Below are positions 42,426 to 50,943 of a DNA stretch of 59,722 bases, in pieces. Source of the stretch: Oscillospiraceae bacterium (GTDB lineage: Bacteria; Bacillota; Clostridia; Oscillospirales; Acutalibacteraceae). Position 1 is the first letter of the stretch. Every line of letters starts with the position of its first letter. The position numbers and the translations under genes are program-made. The notes beneath the pieces are model-generated. The model was not told the origin of the DNA and did no database searches. It saw nothing but the letters and a program-made list of their open reading frames with translations. Where the stretch lies: the NCBI GenBank assembly GCA_015065425.1, contig SVQH01000016.1, positions 9,345 to 69,066 on the forward strand. The letters run 5' to 3'.

Positions 42426-42456
42426 AAAATGCCGATTCCCTCTGAACCGGCATTTT
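42426..42456. terminator. Bidirectional terminator
   Basis: AAAATGCCG (42426-42434) and CGGCATTTT (42448-42456), with TTTTC on the plus strand. Confidence 0.8.
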
Positions 42457-42458
42457 CT

Positions 42459-42965
42459 TTATCCTTTTTTTCTGTATCTTATAAGTGCAATAACAGATGA
42501 GACTATTCCTGCGAGCTGGGCGAATATGGCAGTGGAGCCGAGAACTGCGTGATATATAGTCCACGAAATCATATTCCCCATTAAAAAGAGCCTTATTCTC
42601 TGTTCTTTCTTTTGGAACATGGCAAGCATATAGAAAACTGCCGCAACTATTGAAAGAATATCTATGGGAGCCTTGAAGCCCAGTGCACCGCCTGCAACGT
42701 ACAGCACGAGGAAAATAATTTTTTCGGGCAAAGTCACATCCGTGTTTTTCTTTTCGTGCCGCAAAGACAGAAAAATCTGCAACACTGCAACAAGATTTAT
42801 TATTACACCCGAACTGAAGGTGTCAAGAAGCAGAATATTAAGTGCGGCAAGAATATTTACAGCAGCCGACACTGTAAGCATCTGTTTCTTATTTTTAAGT
42901 TGTAATGTTACTATGGCACCGATTGTTACAATAACCCCGAGTGCCTGACCGATATAATATGTCAT
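42459..42965 (-). CDS. YgjV-like membrane protein
   Basis: A 168-residue membrane protein with five or six short hydrophobic helices. The N-terminus YYIGQALGVIVTIGAIVTLQLKNKKQM and the repeated ALNILLLD/NMISWTIYHAVLG patterns fit the YgjV (Imp-YgjV, PF10688) family of inner membrane proteins. Function of the family is not known. GGTGAG lies before the start. It follows 15 bp after the stop of the beta-helix protein gene, so co-transcription from the promoter at 45146-45173 is likely. Confidence 0.75.
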   Translation of the reverse strand: MTYYIGQALGVIVTIGAIVTLQLKNKKQMLTVSAAVNILAALNILLLDTFSSGVIINLVAVLQIFLSLRHEKKNTDVTLPEKIIFLVLYVAGGALGFKAPIDILSIVAAVFYMLAMFQKKEQRIRLFLMGNMISWTIYHAVLGSTAIFAQLAGIVSSVIALIRYRKKG

Positions 42966-42980
42966 AGCTCACCAAAAGTT

Positions 42981-45122
42981 TTATTCAAATATAAAATTTG
43001 TACCGGCATTGTAGTCGAAGGGGACAAAGCCTGTATCGAGTACGGGGGAATTTTCTGCGAGGGTAAAATCACGGTTAAACGCATCCTTGAATAAGGGATT
43101 TGCGAAAACTGCATTGTTATAATATCCTCTTTCAACCATGCAGGGGATGCCGAGTCTATGACCGTATTTTGTTGATTCACCTGAATATACAAGTTTTCTT
43201 GAATAGTCGAAATAGAGGTTATTGTTGTCAATAAACCAGTCTTTATCACAGGTTTCCCAATACATAACCGCATCGTCTGTAACAAGGATATTGTTTTCAA
43301 GGAAAAGAGAGTTGTGCTCCTCGTTACGGGTTATTCTGAAAGCACCGTTTCCGCCGAAAGCGAAAATGTTGTTTCTTACAACGTTATCTCTGCCGTAATG
43401 CTGATGGAAGCACTGAGAATTGCAGTCATAAACAAGGTTATTTTCAACAAGCATTTCACTTGTACCTTCGTCAAGGTATATGCCCCAACCGCCGTAGCCT
43501 GCGGCACCTTCATAACAACCGACATTGTAAATGACATTGCCTGAAATTACGGAGTTCGGCTGAATACCGAGAGTATAAATACCACCCATGTCAGAAAGCC
43601 AGCCGTTACCGATGTTATAAATGAGATTTTCCTTTATAAGAATATTATCTGTGGGATTTTCTGCATAACCCCATATCCAGCCTACGGAAACAGCAGTGTA
43701 CCAGCCGTCGTGAATTTCATTGTTAGCTATAATACAATCGGATGCGTGGCAAAGAAGTACACCTATTGAATGATTATAAATTCTTCCGTATTCATTAATT
43801 TCGCAGTTTGTGACACTGATACCCTTTGTTACTGCAGGAATGGCATAAGGAGCGTTTATAAATACGGCATTTGCACCTATTTCGTCAAAAAGACAGGCAT
43901 ATACTTCACAATCCGTCACATTACCCTTGAACATAAGAGCTGTGTTTGAAATACTGCGGAAAATACAGTCGGTAAAATTTATATTATTTGCATTTTCAAC
44001 GGTAATGGCGGCGGGAACTTCATAAGCTGCCTGGGGATGCGTGGGAAGATAATCAAGTGTTGAGTAAAGAGGATTTGTTTTATCGACAGGCCAGAGATTC
44101 AATGTTCCGTTTACAAAATCCCAGTCGGTATTTATAAATTTAATACCCTGAAAGCTTATATCCGAAATTCCGTTCATTTCAAGAAAAGCATCTGTCACGG
44201 GAACGGAAAGAACAAGGTTTTCTGCTGTTTCTCCCTCTTCGGGAATGTAATAAAGCGTACCTTCTTCTCTGTCGAGATACCATTCACCGGGAAGAGAAAG
44301 TGCTTCCTTTACATTTTCATAAATATAATTATCTCCGTCATCTATTGACATTGCGGCGGCTTTTCTGAGAACAACTCTGCCGTTTGCCGTATCTGCAGAG
44401 AGAAGAGGCAGAATATCATCGCACCATTTATGCATAATGCGGACATTTACATCCTTCACATCGGAGAAATCCATAATTTCACTTTTATTTGCATAAAAAG
44501 CAGCATGAAGCTTGAAATAATCACTGTCGGGAAAAAGTGCGTCGGAAAGCTCCGAATTTTTTACGGTAAACACACCTTCCTTGGGCCATATACTGTTGGA
44601 AAGTCTTTTTTCACCCTTAAAAAGTGTACGGAAATAATTATTTTCAGAATCTACTTTGGCAACAAGGCAGGATATTCCGTTAATTGTACCGTTTTTCCAC
44701 TCTGTGATATCATAAGAACCTGAGAAAACGACTTCTTCACCGGGAATATTTCTGAAAAGCACATCAGAATAATCGTTTTCATCAAATTTCACGGCTGAAT
44801 CAAAATAATATGTACCGCCATTAATCCATACCGTTACGGTTTCGTCAATACCTTTACTCTTATAGGTTCTTAAAATATTTTTTGCACCTTCAAGAGTTTT
44901 AAGAGGCTCAGCTTCCGAGCCCTGATTCTTATCATCCCCGTCGGGAGATATAAAAAGATCATATTCACTCACGATAAATTCACCTTCATCAAAAACAGTC
45001 TTTGTTCCCTCTTCGGTATCATTGAATATACCGTTATTTCCTGCTGCCGGAGAAAAAAGAAGAACAAGAGAGGTAATAAGGGATGTAAAAAATGCAATTA
45101 TTCTGTCAAACAAAATAAACAC
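42981..45122 (-). CDS. Secreted right-handed beta-helix protein (GH141-like)
   Basis: A 713-residue exported protein with a signal-like N-terminus (residues ~1-28, FDRIIAFFTSLITSLVLLF). LFISPDGDDKNQGSEAEPLKTLEGAK is the standard N-cap of pectate-lyase-like beta-helix enzymes, given here by its start and end. GGTYYF and VVFSGSYDI follow. Residues ~330-690 show many short repeats of the type NIxFTDCIFxxISNTA and VENNLVYDCN, forming the helix coils. The order resembles GH141 (fucosidase/xylanase), but GH120 or a polysaccharide lyase is possible. Catalytic residues cannot be assigned. Own promoter; AAAAAGGAG before the start. Confidence 0.7.
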   Translation of the reverse strand: MFILFDRIIAFFTSLITSLVLLFSPAAGNNGIFNDTEEGTKTVFDEGEFIVSEYDLFISPDGDDKNQGSEAEPLKTLEGAKNILRTYKSKGIDETVTVWINGGTYYFDSAVKFDENDYSDVLFRNIPGEEVVFSGSYDITEWKNGTINGISCLVAKVDSENNYFRTLFKGEKRLSNSIWPKEGVFTVKNSELSDALFPDSDYFKLHAAFYANKSEIMDFSDVKDVNVRIMHKWCDDILPLLSADTANGRVVLRKAAAMSIDDGDNYIYENVKEALSLPGEWYLDREEGTLYYIPEEGETAENLVLSVPVTDAFLEMNGISDISFQGIKFINTDWDFVNGTLNLWPVDKTNPLYSTLDYLPTHPQAAYEVPAAITVENANNINFTDCIFRSISNTALMFKGNVTDCEVYACLFDEIGANAVFINAPYAIPAVTKGISVTNCEINEYGRIYNHSIGVLLCHASDCIIANNEIHDGWYTAVSVGWIWGYAENPTDNILIKENLIYNIGNGWLSDMGGIYTLGIQPNSVISGNVIYNVGCYEGAAGYGGWGIYLDEGTSEMLVENNLVYDCNSQCFHQHYGRDNVVRNNIFAFGGNGAFRITRNEEHNSLFLENNILVTDDAVMYWETCDKDWFIDNNNLYFDYSRKLVYSGESTKYGHRLGIPCMVERGYYNNAVFANPLFKDAFNRDFTLAENSPVLDTGFVPFDYNAGTNFIFE

Positions 45123-45145
45123 TCCTTTTTATATGCTGAGAATAT

Positions 45146-45173
45146 TTTATATTAATATGTGCTTCAATGTCAA
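45146..45173 (-). promoter_or_regulatory. Promoter of the beta-helix protein gene
   Basis: On the minus strand TTGACA (45168-45173), 16-bp spacer, TATAAA (45146-45151). Confidence 0.6.
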
Positions 45174-45174
45174 C

Positions 45175-45215
45175 AAAAAAACAACTTTTGAAACAACAAA
45201 AACTGCTTCAAAAGT
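45175..45215 (-). terminator. Terminator of the small basic protein gene
   Basis: ACTTTTGAA (45184-45192) pairs with TTCAAAAGT (45207-45215); on the minus strand it is followed by TGTTTTTTTG. Confidence 0.8.
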
Positions 45216-45229
45216 CATGCATTATATAT

Positions 45230-45505
45230 TTATAAATCCTGCAAATCTTCAAAAGGAAGGTCATTTTCGAGATTATCTCTTGCAAGGTCGTTGTCTATAA
45301 CAGGATATGCAGAAGATATTTCTCTCTCCTTGCTGTAAGGCTTTGTATGATAAACCTTTTGCGACGGTGCAGAGGTTCCCGGAATTAAGGGATTTGCTTT
45401 TTCTTTTCCGTGCTTTGCCTTACCCCCGATTTCCTGAACAGCGGCTTCTTCATTTCTTGGTTTTACATGAGTATACTCGGGTCTTTTCATTCCTTTTTTT
45501 GCCAC
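45230..45505 (-). CDS. Small conserved protein, Lys/Pro-rich
   Basis: A 91-residue, probably disordered protein (MAKKGMKRPEYTHVKPRNEE..., then GKAKHGKEKANPLIPGTSAPS). I remember similar short proteins from many gut Clostridia but know no function. The first part is basic with Pro and His, the last part acidic (NDLARDNLENDLPFEDLQDL). Translation is assumed to start at GTG 45505, six bases after GAGGTG; a GTG at 45514 is inside that site. Own terminator. The conserved basic-to-acidic layout suggests a binding partner, which is not visible here. Confidence 0.6.
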   Translation of the reverse strand: MAKKGMKRPEYTHVKPRNEEAAVQEIGGKAKHGKEKANPLIPGTSAPSQKVYHTKPYSKEREISSAYPVIDNDLARDNLENDLPFEDLQDL

Positions 45506-45554
45506 GTTAATCACCTCATTTATATTGTACCCCTGAACTACTCTTTATAATCAA

Positions 45555-45583
45555 TTGACTTTATGCTGTCTTATTGATATAAT
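45555..45583 (+). promoter_or_regulatory. Promoter of the GH16 gene
   Basis: TTGACT (45555-45560), 17-bp spacer, TATAAT (45578-45583), 21 bp before the start codon. Confidence 0.75.
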
Positions 45584-45604
45584 TAGAAAAAAGGAGGATT
45601 TTTT

Positions 45605-46507
45605 ATGTTCAGAACAATTATCAGAATTCTTGTTGCATTTTTACTTATGATCTCCCCCTCGCTTCCCGGCATGCTTGATCTTCCCGTTCCCCCTTCGGGA
45701 CAGGATTTAGAGCTTGAGGACCGTTTTGAACTTGTCTGGTCGGATGAATTTGAAGGCGACAGCCTTGACAGAACAAAATGGCAGACCGAATGGTGGGTAA
45801 CCGAAAGAAAAGGCGGTTATTGGCATGAGGATATGGTATCCGTTGCTGACGGAAATCTTACCATTACCACGGAATATTTTGAAGAACCTCTTGAAAACCG
45901 TTACCTCGAACAGTGGGGTGATACCATTGATTTCAAGGAATATAAAGAGGGCTGGTATACTGCTTGTATATCCACTCAGGATTTACATGAATTCAAATAC
46001 GGTTATTATGAAATAAGCTGTATTCTTCCCAAATCAACGGGAATGTGGTCCGCATTCTGGATGATGAACGACGGTGTCGTAAATGAAGACGGCTCGGGCA
46101 AGGACGGAACAGAGGTTGATATTTTTGAATCAATGTTCTATAAGGATGAAATCTGGGGCTACGGTAACTGCGTACAGACGGGCATTATTTATGACGGCTA
46201 CGGTGAAGCAAATGTGGGCGTGGGTCTCGGAAAATATTACGCAAACAACCCTTATGAAGAATATAATACCTACGGTGTTGAGTGGAATGAAAATGAATAC
46301 ATTTTCTATATAAACGGTGTCGAAACCTGCAGAACATCTGCCGGTGGAGTAAGTCAGAACCCCGAATGGCTTCTCGTATCCTGTGAAGTTGCAGGAGAAA
46401 ACGGTGTAGCCAACGCCGACCGCCACGGCACGGGCAAAATCAGCATGAAACCGGGAGACACAGCCGAATTCATCGTTGATTATGTAAGAGTATATCAGTA
46501 TAAATAA
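45605..46507 (+). CDS. Secreted glycoside hydrolase family 16 enzyme
   Basis: A 300-residue exported GH16 protein. After a hydrophobic leader (residues ~5-20) comes FELVWSDEFEGDSLDRTKW, the common start of GH16, then KYGYYEISCILPKSTGMWSAFWMM (read in two parts) and the catalytic GTEVDIFES with nucleophile Glu170 and acid/base Glu175, with Asp172 between. The C-terminus FIVDYVRVYQYK is typical. GH16 enzymes cut beta-1,3/1,4-glucans, xyloglucan or agar-type chains. Specificity cannot be read. GGAGG lies before the start. No carbohydrate-binding module or dockerin is attached. Confidence 0.9.
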   Translation: MFRTIIRILVAFLLMISPSLPGMLDLPVPPSGQDLELEDRFELVWSDEFEGDSLDRTKWQTEWWVTERKGGYWHEDMVSVADGNLTITTEYFEEPLENRYLEQWGDTIDFKEYKEGWYTACISTQDLHEFKYGYYEISCILPKSTGMWSAFWMMNDGVVNEDGSGKDGTEVDIFESMFYKDEIWGYGNCVQTGIIYDGYGEANVGVGLGKYYANNPYEEYNTYGVEWNENEYIFYINGVETCRTSAGGVSQNPEWLLVSCEVAGENGVANADRHGTGKISMKPGDTAEFIVDYVRVYQYK

Positions 46508-46540
46508 ATACCATAAATTCAGGGACTGCTTTGTTCGCTG

Positions 46541-46584
46541 ACGCCACATAAGGCAGTAATTTCGAAATACTAACTTATGGGCGT
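46541..46584. repeat. 44-nt palindrome at the island boundary
   Basis: ACGCCACATAAG (46541-46552) pairs with CTTATGGGCGT (46574-46584), and an inner near-palindrome AGTAATTTCGAAATACT continues the stem. It lies between the last chromosome-like gene (GH16) and tnpV. It could be the end of an insertion or a MITE-like remnant. Confidence 0.6.
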
Positions 46585-46601
46585 TGCAAGGAAAGAAAAT
46601 C

Positions 46602-46631
46602 AGAGAGAAGTTTCGGCTTCTCTCTTTTTTC
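46602..46631 (+). terminator. Rho-independent terminator
   Basis: AGAGAGAAG (46602-46610) pairs with CTTCTCTCT (46617-46625), then TTTTTC. It may end the GH16 transcript. Confidence 0.88.
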
Positions 46632-46645
46632 TTATATTTGCACAT

Positions 46646-46674
46646 TCGACAAAACCTCCTTTAATTTGTACAAT
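46646..46674 (+). promoter_or_regulatory. Possible promoter of tnpV
   Basis: TCGACA (46646-46651), 17-bp spacer, TACAAT (46669-46674). Confidence 0.4.
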
Positions 46675-46704
46675 GAAAGCACAAAATTAAAAGGAGGACT
46701 TTTT

Positions 46705-47070
46705 ATGTCAAACAAAAATTCTATCAGCTATCGCAATGTTGGAGATTACAACATACCTAACCTCGTATTACCGCCTGAAGAAGCAAATATTACTCTCGGC
46801 AAATGGGGTATGTTACACAAAGATTATCTGTTAAAAAACAAGAGGGTGTTATTTACAACACTGTTTACCCAAGGTAAACTTTATCAGCACTGTGCTGAAG
46901 TCGAAACTCAGGCACGAGATATGTTTGACACTCTTATTGAACAGATGAAAGCCGCAGAAGGTGTTACTGAACAACTAAAAGAGGAGAATCAAATGGAGTG
47001 GGTATGCCGTATGCAAAACATTGAAGCAAGGGCAAGGGAGGTTGTGTACTCAGAAATAGTTTTTAAATAA
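46705..47070 (+). CDS. tnpV: TnpV-type transposon-encoded protein
   Basis: A 121-residue protein that matches the TnpV family of integrative/mobilisable elements in Clostridia: NIPNLVLPPEE near the start, LGKWGMLHKDYLLKNK, the GKLYQHCAEVETQA segment, and MEWVCRMQNIEARAREVVYSEIV at the end (given by its conserved parts). TnpV is an accessory protein of Tn4451-type elements with unclear function; it is not itself a recombinase. AAGGAGG precedes ATG 46705. No recombinase gene is seen beside it, so it marks element-derived DNA rather than a whole element. A terminator follows directly. Confidence 0.8.
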   Translation: MSNKNSISYRNVGDYNIPNLVLPPEEANITLGKWGMLHKDYLLKNKRVLFTTLFTQGKLYQHCAEVETQARDMFDTLIEQMKAAEGVTEQLKEENQMEWVCRMQNIEARAREVVYSEIVFK

Positions 47071-47073
47071 CAT

Positions 47074-47107
47074 AAAGCAGTCACTATTGAAAAATAGTGG
47101 CTGCTTT
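47074..47107 (+). terminator. Rho-independent terminator
   Basis: A 15-bp stem: 47074-47088 with 47093-47107 (AAAGCAGTCACTATT and complement with one wobble), followed by TGTTGTCTTTT. Confidence 0.85.
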
Positions 47108-47175
47108 TGTTGTCTTTTAAATTTAAGAAATATATGCTATAATTATATAACAAATTTACCCAAGGAGACTTCTGT

Positions 47176-48180
47176 ATGCCAAGTAACAGAAAAAAGAAAC
47201 AACATTATGTTCCTCAATGTTATCTAGAACAGTGGGCTATAGAAAACACCCACCAAATTAATGTTTATGATAAAGCAAAAAAAGAGAACAGACAAAACAA
47301 TATTACAGATGTTGCTTCAGAAAACTACTTTTACGACATTGACTTCAACAAAGCTTTTTCTGGGGACGAGAAAAAAACTACAAATTATAGTAGTGAAGAA
47401 TTAAATGAACTCAGTCATGAACAGTTCATAGAGAATTTTTTTGCTGATACAATTGAAAATGAATTATCTATGTTTTTGAACTTTTTTAAGAGGAAGGCTG
47501 AAATTTTTAATAAGAAAAAGCACTTTATATCCAATTTTTTGAGAAAACGTTTTTCTAAACAACTTGCTTATCAGCACATTCGCACAAAATCAACAAGAAC
47601 TACAATTGACGGAATGTCTGATTGTTTGCAACAAGTACTTGTTGCAATGAACGCATCTGAAAATAATATAAAAGCTTTTCAGACAACCAAAGATTCCACC
47701 AAATTGATTCACGGACAAATGATAACTAATAAAGCCGAAATCAAAAAATTTTCTCAAACGTTTAATAATTATATATGGATTCTTGCTATAAACAAAACTA
47801 ATAAAGAATTTTATACCACGGATAAGCCTATAACCACACGACCTCATGTTACACATCAATTCATGTCAATGTCGGGGCTTGCGTCAAAAGGTGTTGAGGT
47901 GTTTTATCCTATTTCTCCCAAAATAATGCTTATTATGTTTGAGCGAGAATATCACAAGGATATAAGAAATTTAGACCGTCATTATTTTGTTATAGACAAT
48001 GTTAAAGATGTAGATTCTTACAATGCTTTAAGTGCAATCTTTTCAACCCGTTTTGTGTTTTCTAAGTCAGGTGATTTTGATATAATAAACGAATTACTCA
48101 AAGCAGACAATACTATTTTTGACAGACCTAATATTTCTCTTTCTTGGAATGGACAAACTTATTATCCGCAAGGAAAATAA
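47176..48180 (+). CDS. DUF4238 family protein
   Basis: A 334-residue soluble protein. The N-terminus RKKKQHYVPQCYLEQWA is the DUF4238 hallmark (QHYVPxxYLxxF/W), followed by INVYDKAKK and ENYFYDIDF. A late TTDKPITTRPH and PISPKIMLIMF match the rest of the family. The family is uncharacterised and, as I remember it, found often in genomic islands. AAGGAG lies before the start. It is AT-rich compared with genes before 46.5 kb. It is convergent with the FRG-domain gene; no hairpin separates them. A defence role is only a guess from company. Confidence 0.75.
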   Translation: MPSNRKKKQHYVPQCYLEQWAIENTHQINVYDKAKKENRQNNITDVASENYFYDIDFNKAFSGDEKKTTNYSSEELNELSHEQFIENFFADTIENELSMFLNFFKRKAEIFNKKKHFISNFLRKRFSKQLAYQHIRTKSTRTTIDGMSDCLQQVLVAMNASENNIKAFQTTKDSTKLIHGQMITNKAEIKKFSQTFNNYIWILAINKTNKEFYTTDKPITTRPHVTHQFMSMSGLASKGVEVFYPISPKIMLIMFEREYHKDIRNLDRHYFVIDNVKDVDSYNALSAIFSTRFVFSKSGDFDIINELLKADNTIFDRPNISLSWNGQTYYPQGK

Positions 48181-48213
48181 GTTTTAAAAATCGAAAAGTT
48201 TTTGAATTACGTA

Positions 48214-49299
48214 TTATATATACTTGCTTTTTATATATTTGGCAATGCTATCAAAATCTCCATAAATAAACTTTTCGTTTATTCCCATAAAATCTAATTC
48301 TTGGAGAATGTTTTCTTTGTTTTCTACCACAATGACAAATTCCGGCCAAACCCTCTGTTGTGATAATATATGGGTCCCATATGTATCTTCATCATAAGAC
48401 AAATGTGCCTGATAAACAAATAAGCCTTGCTGATTTCTACCTCTTTCAAAAGTAAGAAATGGCGAATATATGAAATTGGGTATGCAATTGAGCCACCATG
48501 TTGTAGCTTGAAAATTTTGAATTTCTCTTAAAAATTCCTGTAACATTAAAACGTATTCTAATACAGGAAGTCTTAAAATGCTATTTTTTTCTATACTTCT
48601 AATAAGTTCTCGATTCTCTTCAACAAATTTGTAGTTCATTTTAAACTCATAATTACCATCATTGTATTTTGGGAATCTAGAACTTTTTGAAAACGGTGAT
48701 TGAAAATCTACTAAGTAGTATTTCCAATCATCATTAAGTTTTTTTAAGTAATAATGAAACTTTTCAGGATGTTTTTTTTCGAAGTTAACAAATTTTTCGT
48801 ATAAAGATATTAGTAAGCCTTCTTCATTTTTTGAAAAACGTTCTAATAGGTTGTCATCTTCATGTCCAGAAAGAATATCTGTAATATCAATTAAATCATC
48901 ACTTAGTATATAAACAAATCCTCTTGAAGTATCGAATTTTGAAGAGTTATCTACATATGGTTGACAAGCAAAAAATAGTGCAATCAATGGAGATCTAGTG
49001 AAATCTATCAAATTAGTAGGCAATCCATGATGCTGAGCAAAAGCAAGAAAATCTTTACGTTCATCGTCAGTTAAACGATGATATATTTCTCTTTTATATT
49101 CATTTTTCATTTGCATGTAAGGATATTCCCCGTCTCTTAAGGCGGATGATATTGTATTATTGAAATTAGTAGGTTCGCCTCTAAAAATGAAGTTTGAAAA
49201 TTTATCGGTAGAAAATAGTTTAATATAATCAGAAAGGCTTTTAACAACTATTTCCTTTGGTGAAGGTAATCCTTTGATATGTCGTTTGGAGTAATGCAT
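48214..49299 (-). CDS. FRG-domain protein
   Basis: A 361-residue soluble protein with an FRG domain (PF08867), named for its Phe-Arg-Gly motif, here FIFRGEP near residues 38-44. AQHHGLPTNLIDFTRSPLIALFFAC (given by its start AQHHGLPT and end ALFFAC) is the strongest family segment, and a GFVYIL segment follows. The rest is rich in aromatic residues and unassigned. FRG proteins are uncharacterised, occur near mobile DNA and phage defence genes, and may be nucleotide-binding or ADP-ribosyl-type; this is not proven. GGTGAG lies before the start. Confidence 0.78.
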   Translation of the reverse strand: MHYSKRHIKGLPSPKEIVVKSLSDYIKLFSTDKFSNFIFRGEPTNFNNTISSALRDGEYPYMQMKNEYKREIYHRLTDDERKDFLAFAQHHGLPTNLIDFTRSPLIALFFACQPYVDNSSKFDTSRGFVYILSDDLIDITDILSGHEDDNLLERFSKNEEGLLISLYEKFVNFEKKHPEKFHYYLKKLNDDWKYYLVDFQSPFSKSSRFPKYNDGNYEFKMNYKFVEENRELIRSIEKNSILRLPVLEYVLMLQEFLREIQNFQATTWWLNCIPNFIYSPFLTFERGRNQQGLFVYQAHLSYDEDTYGTHILSQQRVWPEFVIVVENKENILQELDFMGINEKFIYGDFDSIAKYIKSKYI

Positions 49300-49399
49300 T
49301 TTCTCACCTACTTAAGTTTAATCTAGTAATACATATTTTACACTATTTCTCTTTTATTTTCAACTGAATATAAATTTAGAAAACCTTATCACAAGAGAT

Positions 49400-50803
49400 T
49401 TATTCTGCTATGTGTTTTTTTACAAATGGAATAACCGCTAATAAGGAGCTTATCGCCGGTAAAACGCTGAACAGGAAGAACAGCATTGTAAATAAAGCGG
49501 AATATTCAGCACTTTCTCTTGCTACAAAACCATTAGCAATATACTCATTCAGTTTTGCTGTTTCGGTACTTGTAAAGCCTATCACCATATATCCTGCACT
49601 TGAAATTAAGGAAGATATGCCGCTTTGAATTTTGATGATTGCCGTTTGAAAAGAGAAGAACAGTGCTGTCGGCTTTGTGCCTGATAGTTTGTATTCTAAC
49701 TCTACCGCATCATCAATAAGCAAAGTACGGATATTTGAAGCAAGACTCAAGAAACTACCCGAAACGACTGAAAGTATGAACATAACCGCAAAGTTTGCAA
49801 AGGTGTTCATTGTTGTTTTATTGCCAAGATATAACACAAAAATCAAAACGTTCGGAAGTATTGAAGCAAGATTGCATAATACATAGGCTTTCACATTACC
49901 GAGCTTTCTTGATAGCATAGGCACAAGAAATGTTGAAAGCATTAAACCAACAAAGCTACCGGTACCAAGCAAGAATGTATAAAGAAAAGTAAGTCCTGAA
50001 TTTTTGCTTGAGAAGTAAAAAGCAACCAACGCAGACAGTACCACACCCTGCAAAGCACTCATTGAGGAGAGTAATCCTGATATAATGATTTTCTTTAAAA
50101 GCGGATTAGTGAGTATATATTTGTACTGTTGTTTTGTGTTGGCGTTTCTCTTTTCGTTATGGTTTAATCGTTCTTTAGATACGGTCAACTGATAAAGAAA
50201 ATATCCAACAACGGAGAAAACGAGAGTAATGATAAAAAAAGCGTTTCGTTCATCTGTCTGTGTTCCGCCAAGCGCTTCCGAAACTGCAAAGGCAAGGGGT
50301 TGAACAATCAAGCAACAAATACTGCAAACCATCGCACCGATAGGTCGCAACGAAAGAAGATTTGTGCGTTCTCTTTCATCTGCACACAGTACATTAGGAT
50401 AACTTATCATTGGTATGTCACCAAAAGAAAACATAATCTCCCACAGAATGAAAATAGCAAAGCCATAAATAATAATTGTTGCGTTTTCAAGTGTGCTATT
50501 ATTGTCAGAATAAATCTTCATCACAAAGCAAAGAATCGTAATTATAGCCGTAGGTAAAGGTAAATATCGCAAATATTTTGCTAACGGCCAGCTGCTTTTA
50601 TTAATGAACGCTCCTATAAATGGGTCTTTAACAGCATCGAAAATTTTTGCTGTGCTGAGGATGATTCCAAGCCAAAAGGCAGGGATAAGAATAGTGAATT
50701 GAAGATAGTAGGCAAAGCAGGATGATACGAGGGCATATAGTATGTTCTGCCCTGATAGGCCTAAAAGATAGCGTGTTTTTTGATTTTGCGTTTTTGTTTT
50801 CAT
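49400..50803 (-). CDS. MFS transporter, GPH-like
   Basis: A 467-residue transporter with 12 hydrophobic helices. The segment KIFDAVKDPFIGAFINKSSWPLAKYLRYLP after helix 2 matches the MFS_2/GPH family (glycoside-pentoside-hexuronide:cation symporters), here given by its first and last parts. GPH members move sugars with sodium or protons. However, its TetR neighbour suggests export or uptake under control of a small effector. Operators in front (50820-50840) overlap its promoter region. AAAAGGAG lies before the start. Transport of a drug or metabolite cannot be excluded. Confidence 0.82.
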   Translation of the reverse strand: MKTKTQNQKTRYLLGLSGQNILYALVSSCFAYYLQFTILIPAFWLGIILSTAKIFDAVKDPFIGAFINKSSWPLAKYLRYLPLPTAIITILCFVMKIYSDNNSTLENATIIIYGFAIFILWEIMFSFGDIPMISYPNVLCADERERTNLLSLRPIGAMVCSICCLIVQPLAFAVSEALGGTQTDERNAFFIITLVFSVVGYFLYQLTVSKERLNHNEKRNANTKQQYKYILTNPLLKKIIISGLLSSMSALQGVVLSALVAFYFSSKNSGLTFLYTFLLGTGSFVGLMLSTFLVPMLSRKLGNVKAYVLCNLASILPNVLIFVLYLGNKTTMNTFANFAVMFILSVVSGSFLSLASNIRTLLIDDAVELEYKLSGTKPTALFFSFQTAIIKIQSGISSLISSAGYMVIGFTSTETAKLNEYIANGFVARESAEYSALFTMLFFLFSVLPAISSLLAVIPFVKKHIAE

Positions 50804-50819
50804 TGTGAAACTCCTTTTA

Positions 50820-50840
50820 TTACATACTCTCGGTATGTAA
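50820..50840. promoter_or_regulatory. TetR operator, copy 1
   Basis: TTACATAC-TCTCG-GTATGTAA is a palindrome with an 8-bp arm, 16 bp upstream of the MFS start codon. Identical half-sites recur at 50889-50905 and 51616-51634. Confidence 0.85.
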
Positions 50841-50888
50841 AATGGTAAAATATATTGCCGCAGGTGCGGCTTGTTTTTTTGTTTATAT

Positions 50889-50905
50889 TCATACTTTTGG
50901 TATGT
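50889..50905. promoter_or_regulatory. TetR operator, copy 2
   Basis: CATAC (50890-50894), 5-bp spacer, GTATG (50900-50904). It lies in the region between TetR and the MFS gene, about 90 bp upstream of the MFS start. Confidence 0.8.
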
Positions 50906-50913
50906 ATATTACC

Positions 50914-50939
50914 TTAATAAATTGCCACCGAGGTGGCAA
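50914..50939 (-). terminator. Hairpin after tetR
   Basis: TTGCCACC (50922-50929) pairs with GGTGGCAA (50932-50939). On the minus strand TTTATTAA follows, so a weak terminator behind tetR. A second palindrome (GCCGCAGGTGCGGC, 50857-50870) lies between operators 1 and 2. Confidence 0.6.
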
Positions 50940-50943
50940 CCTA

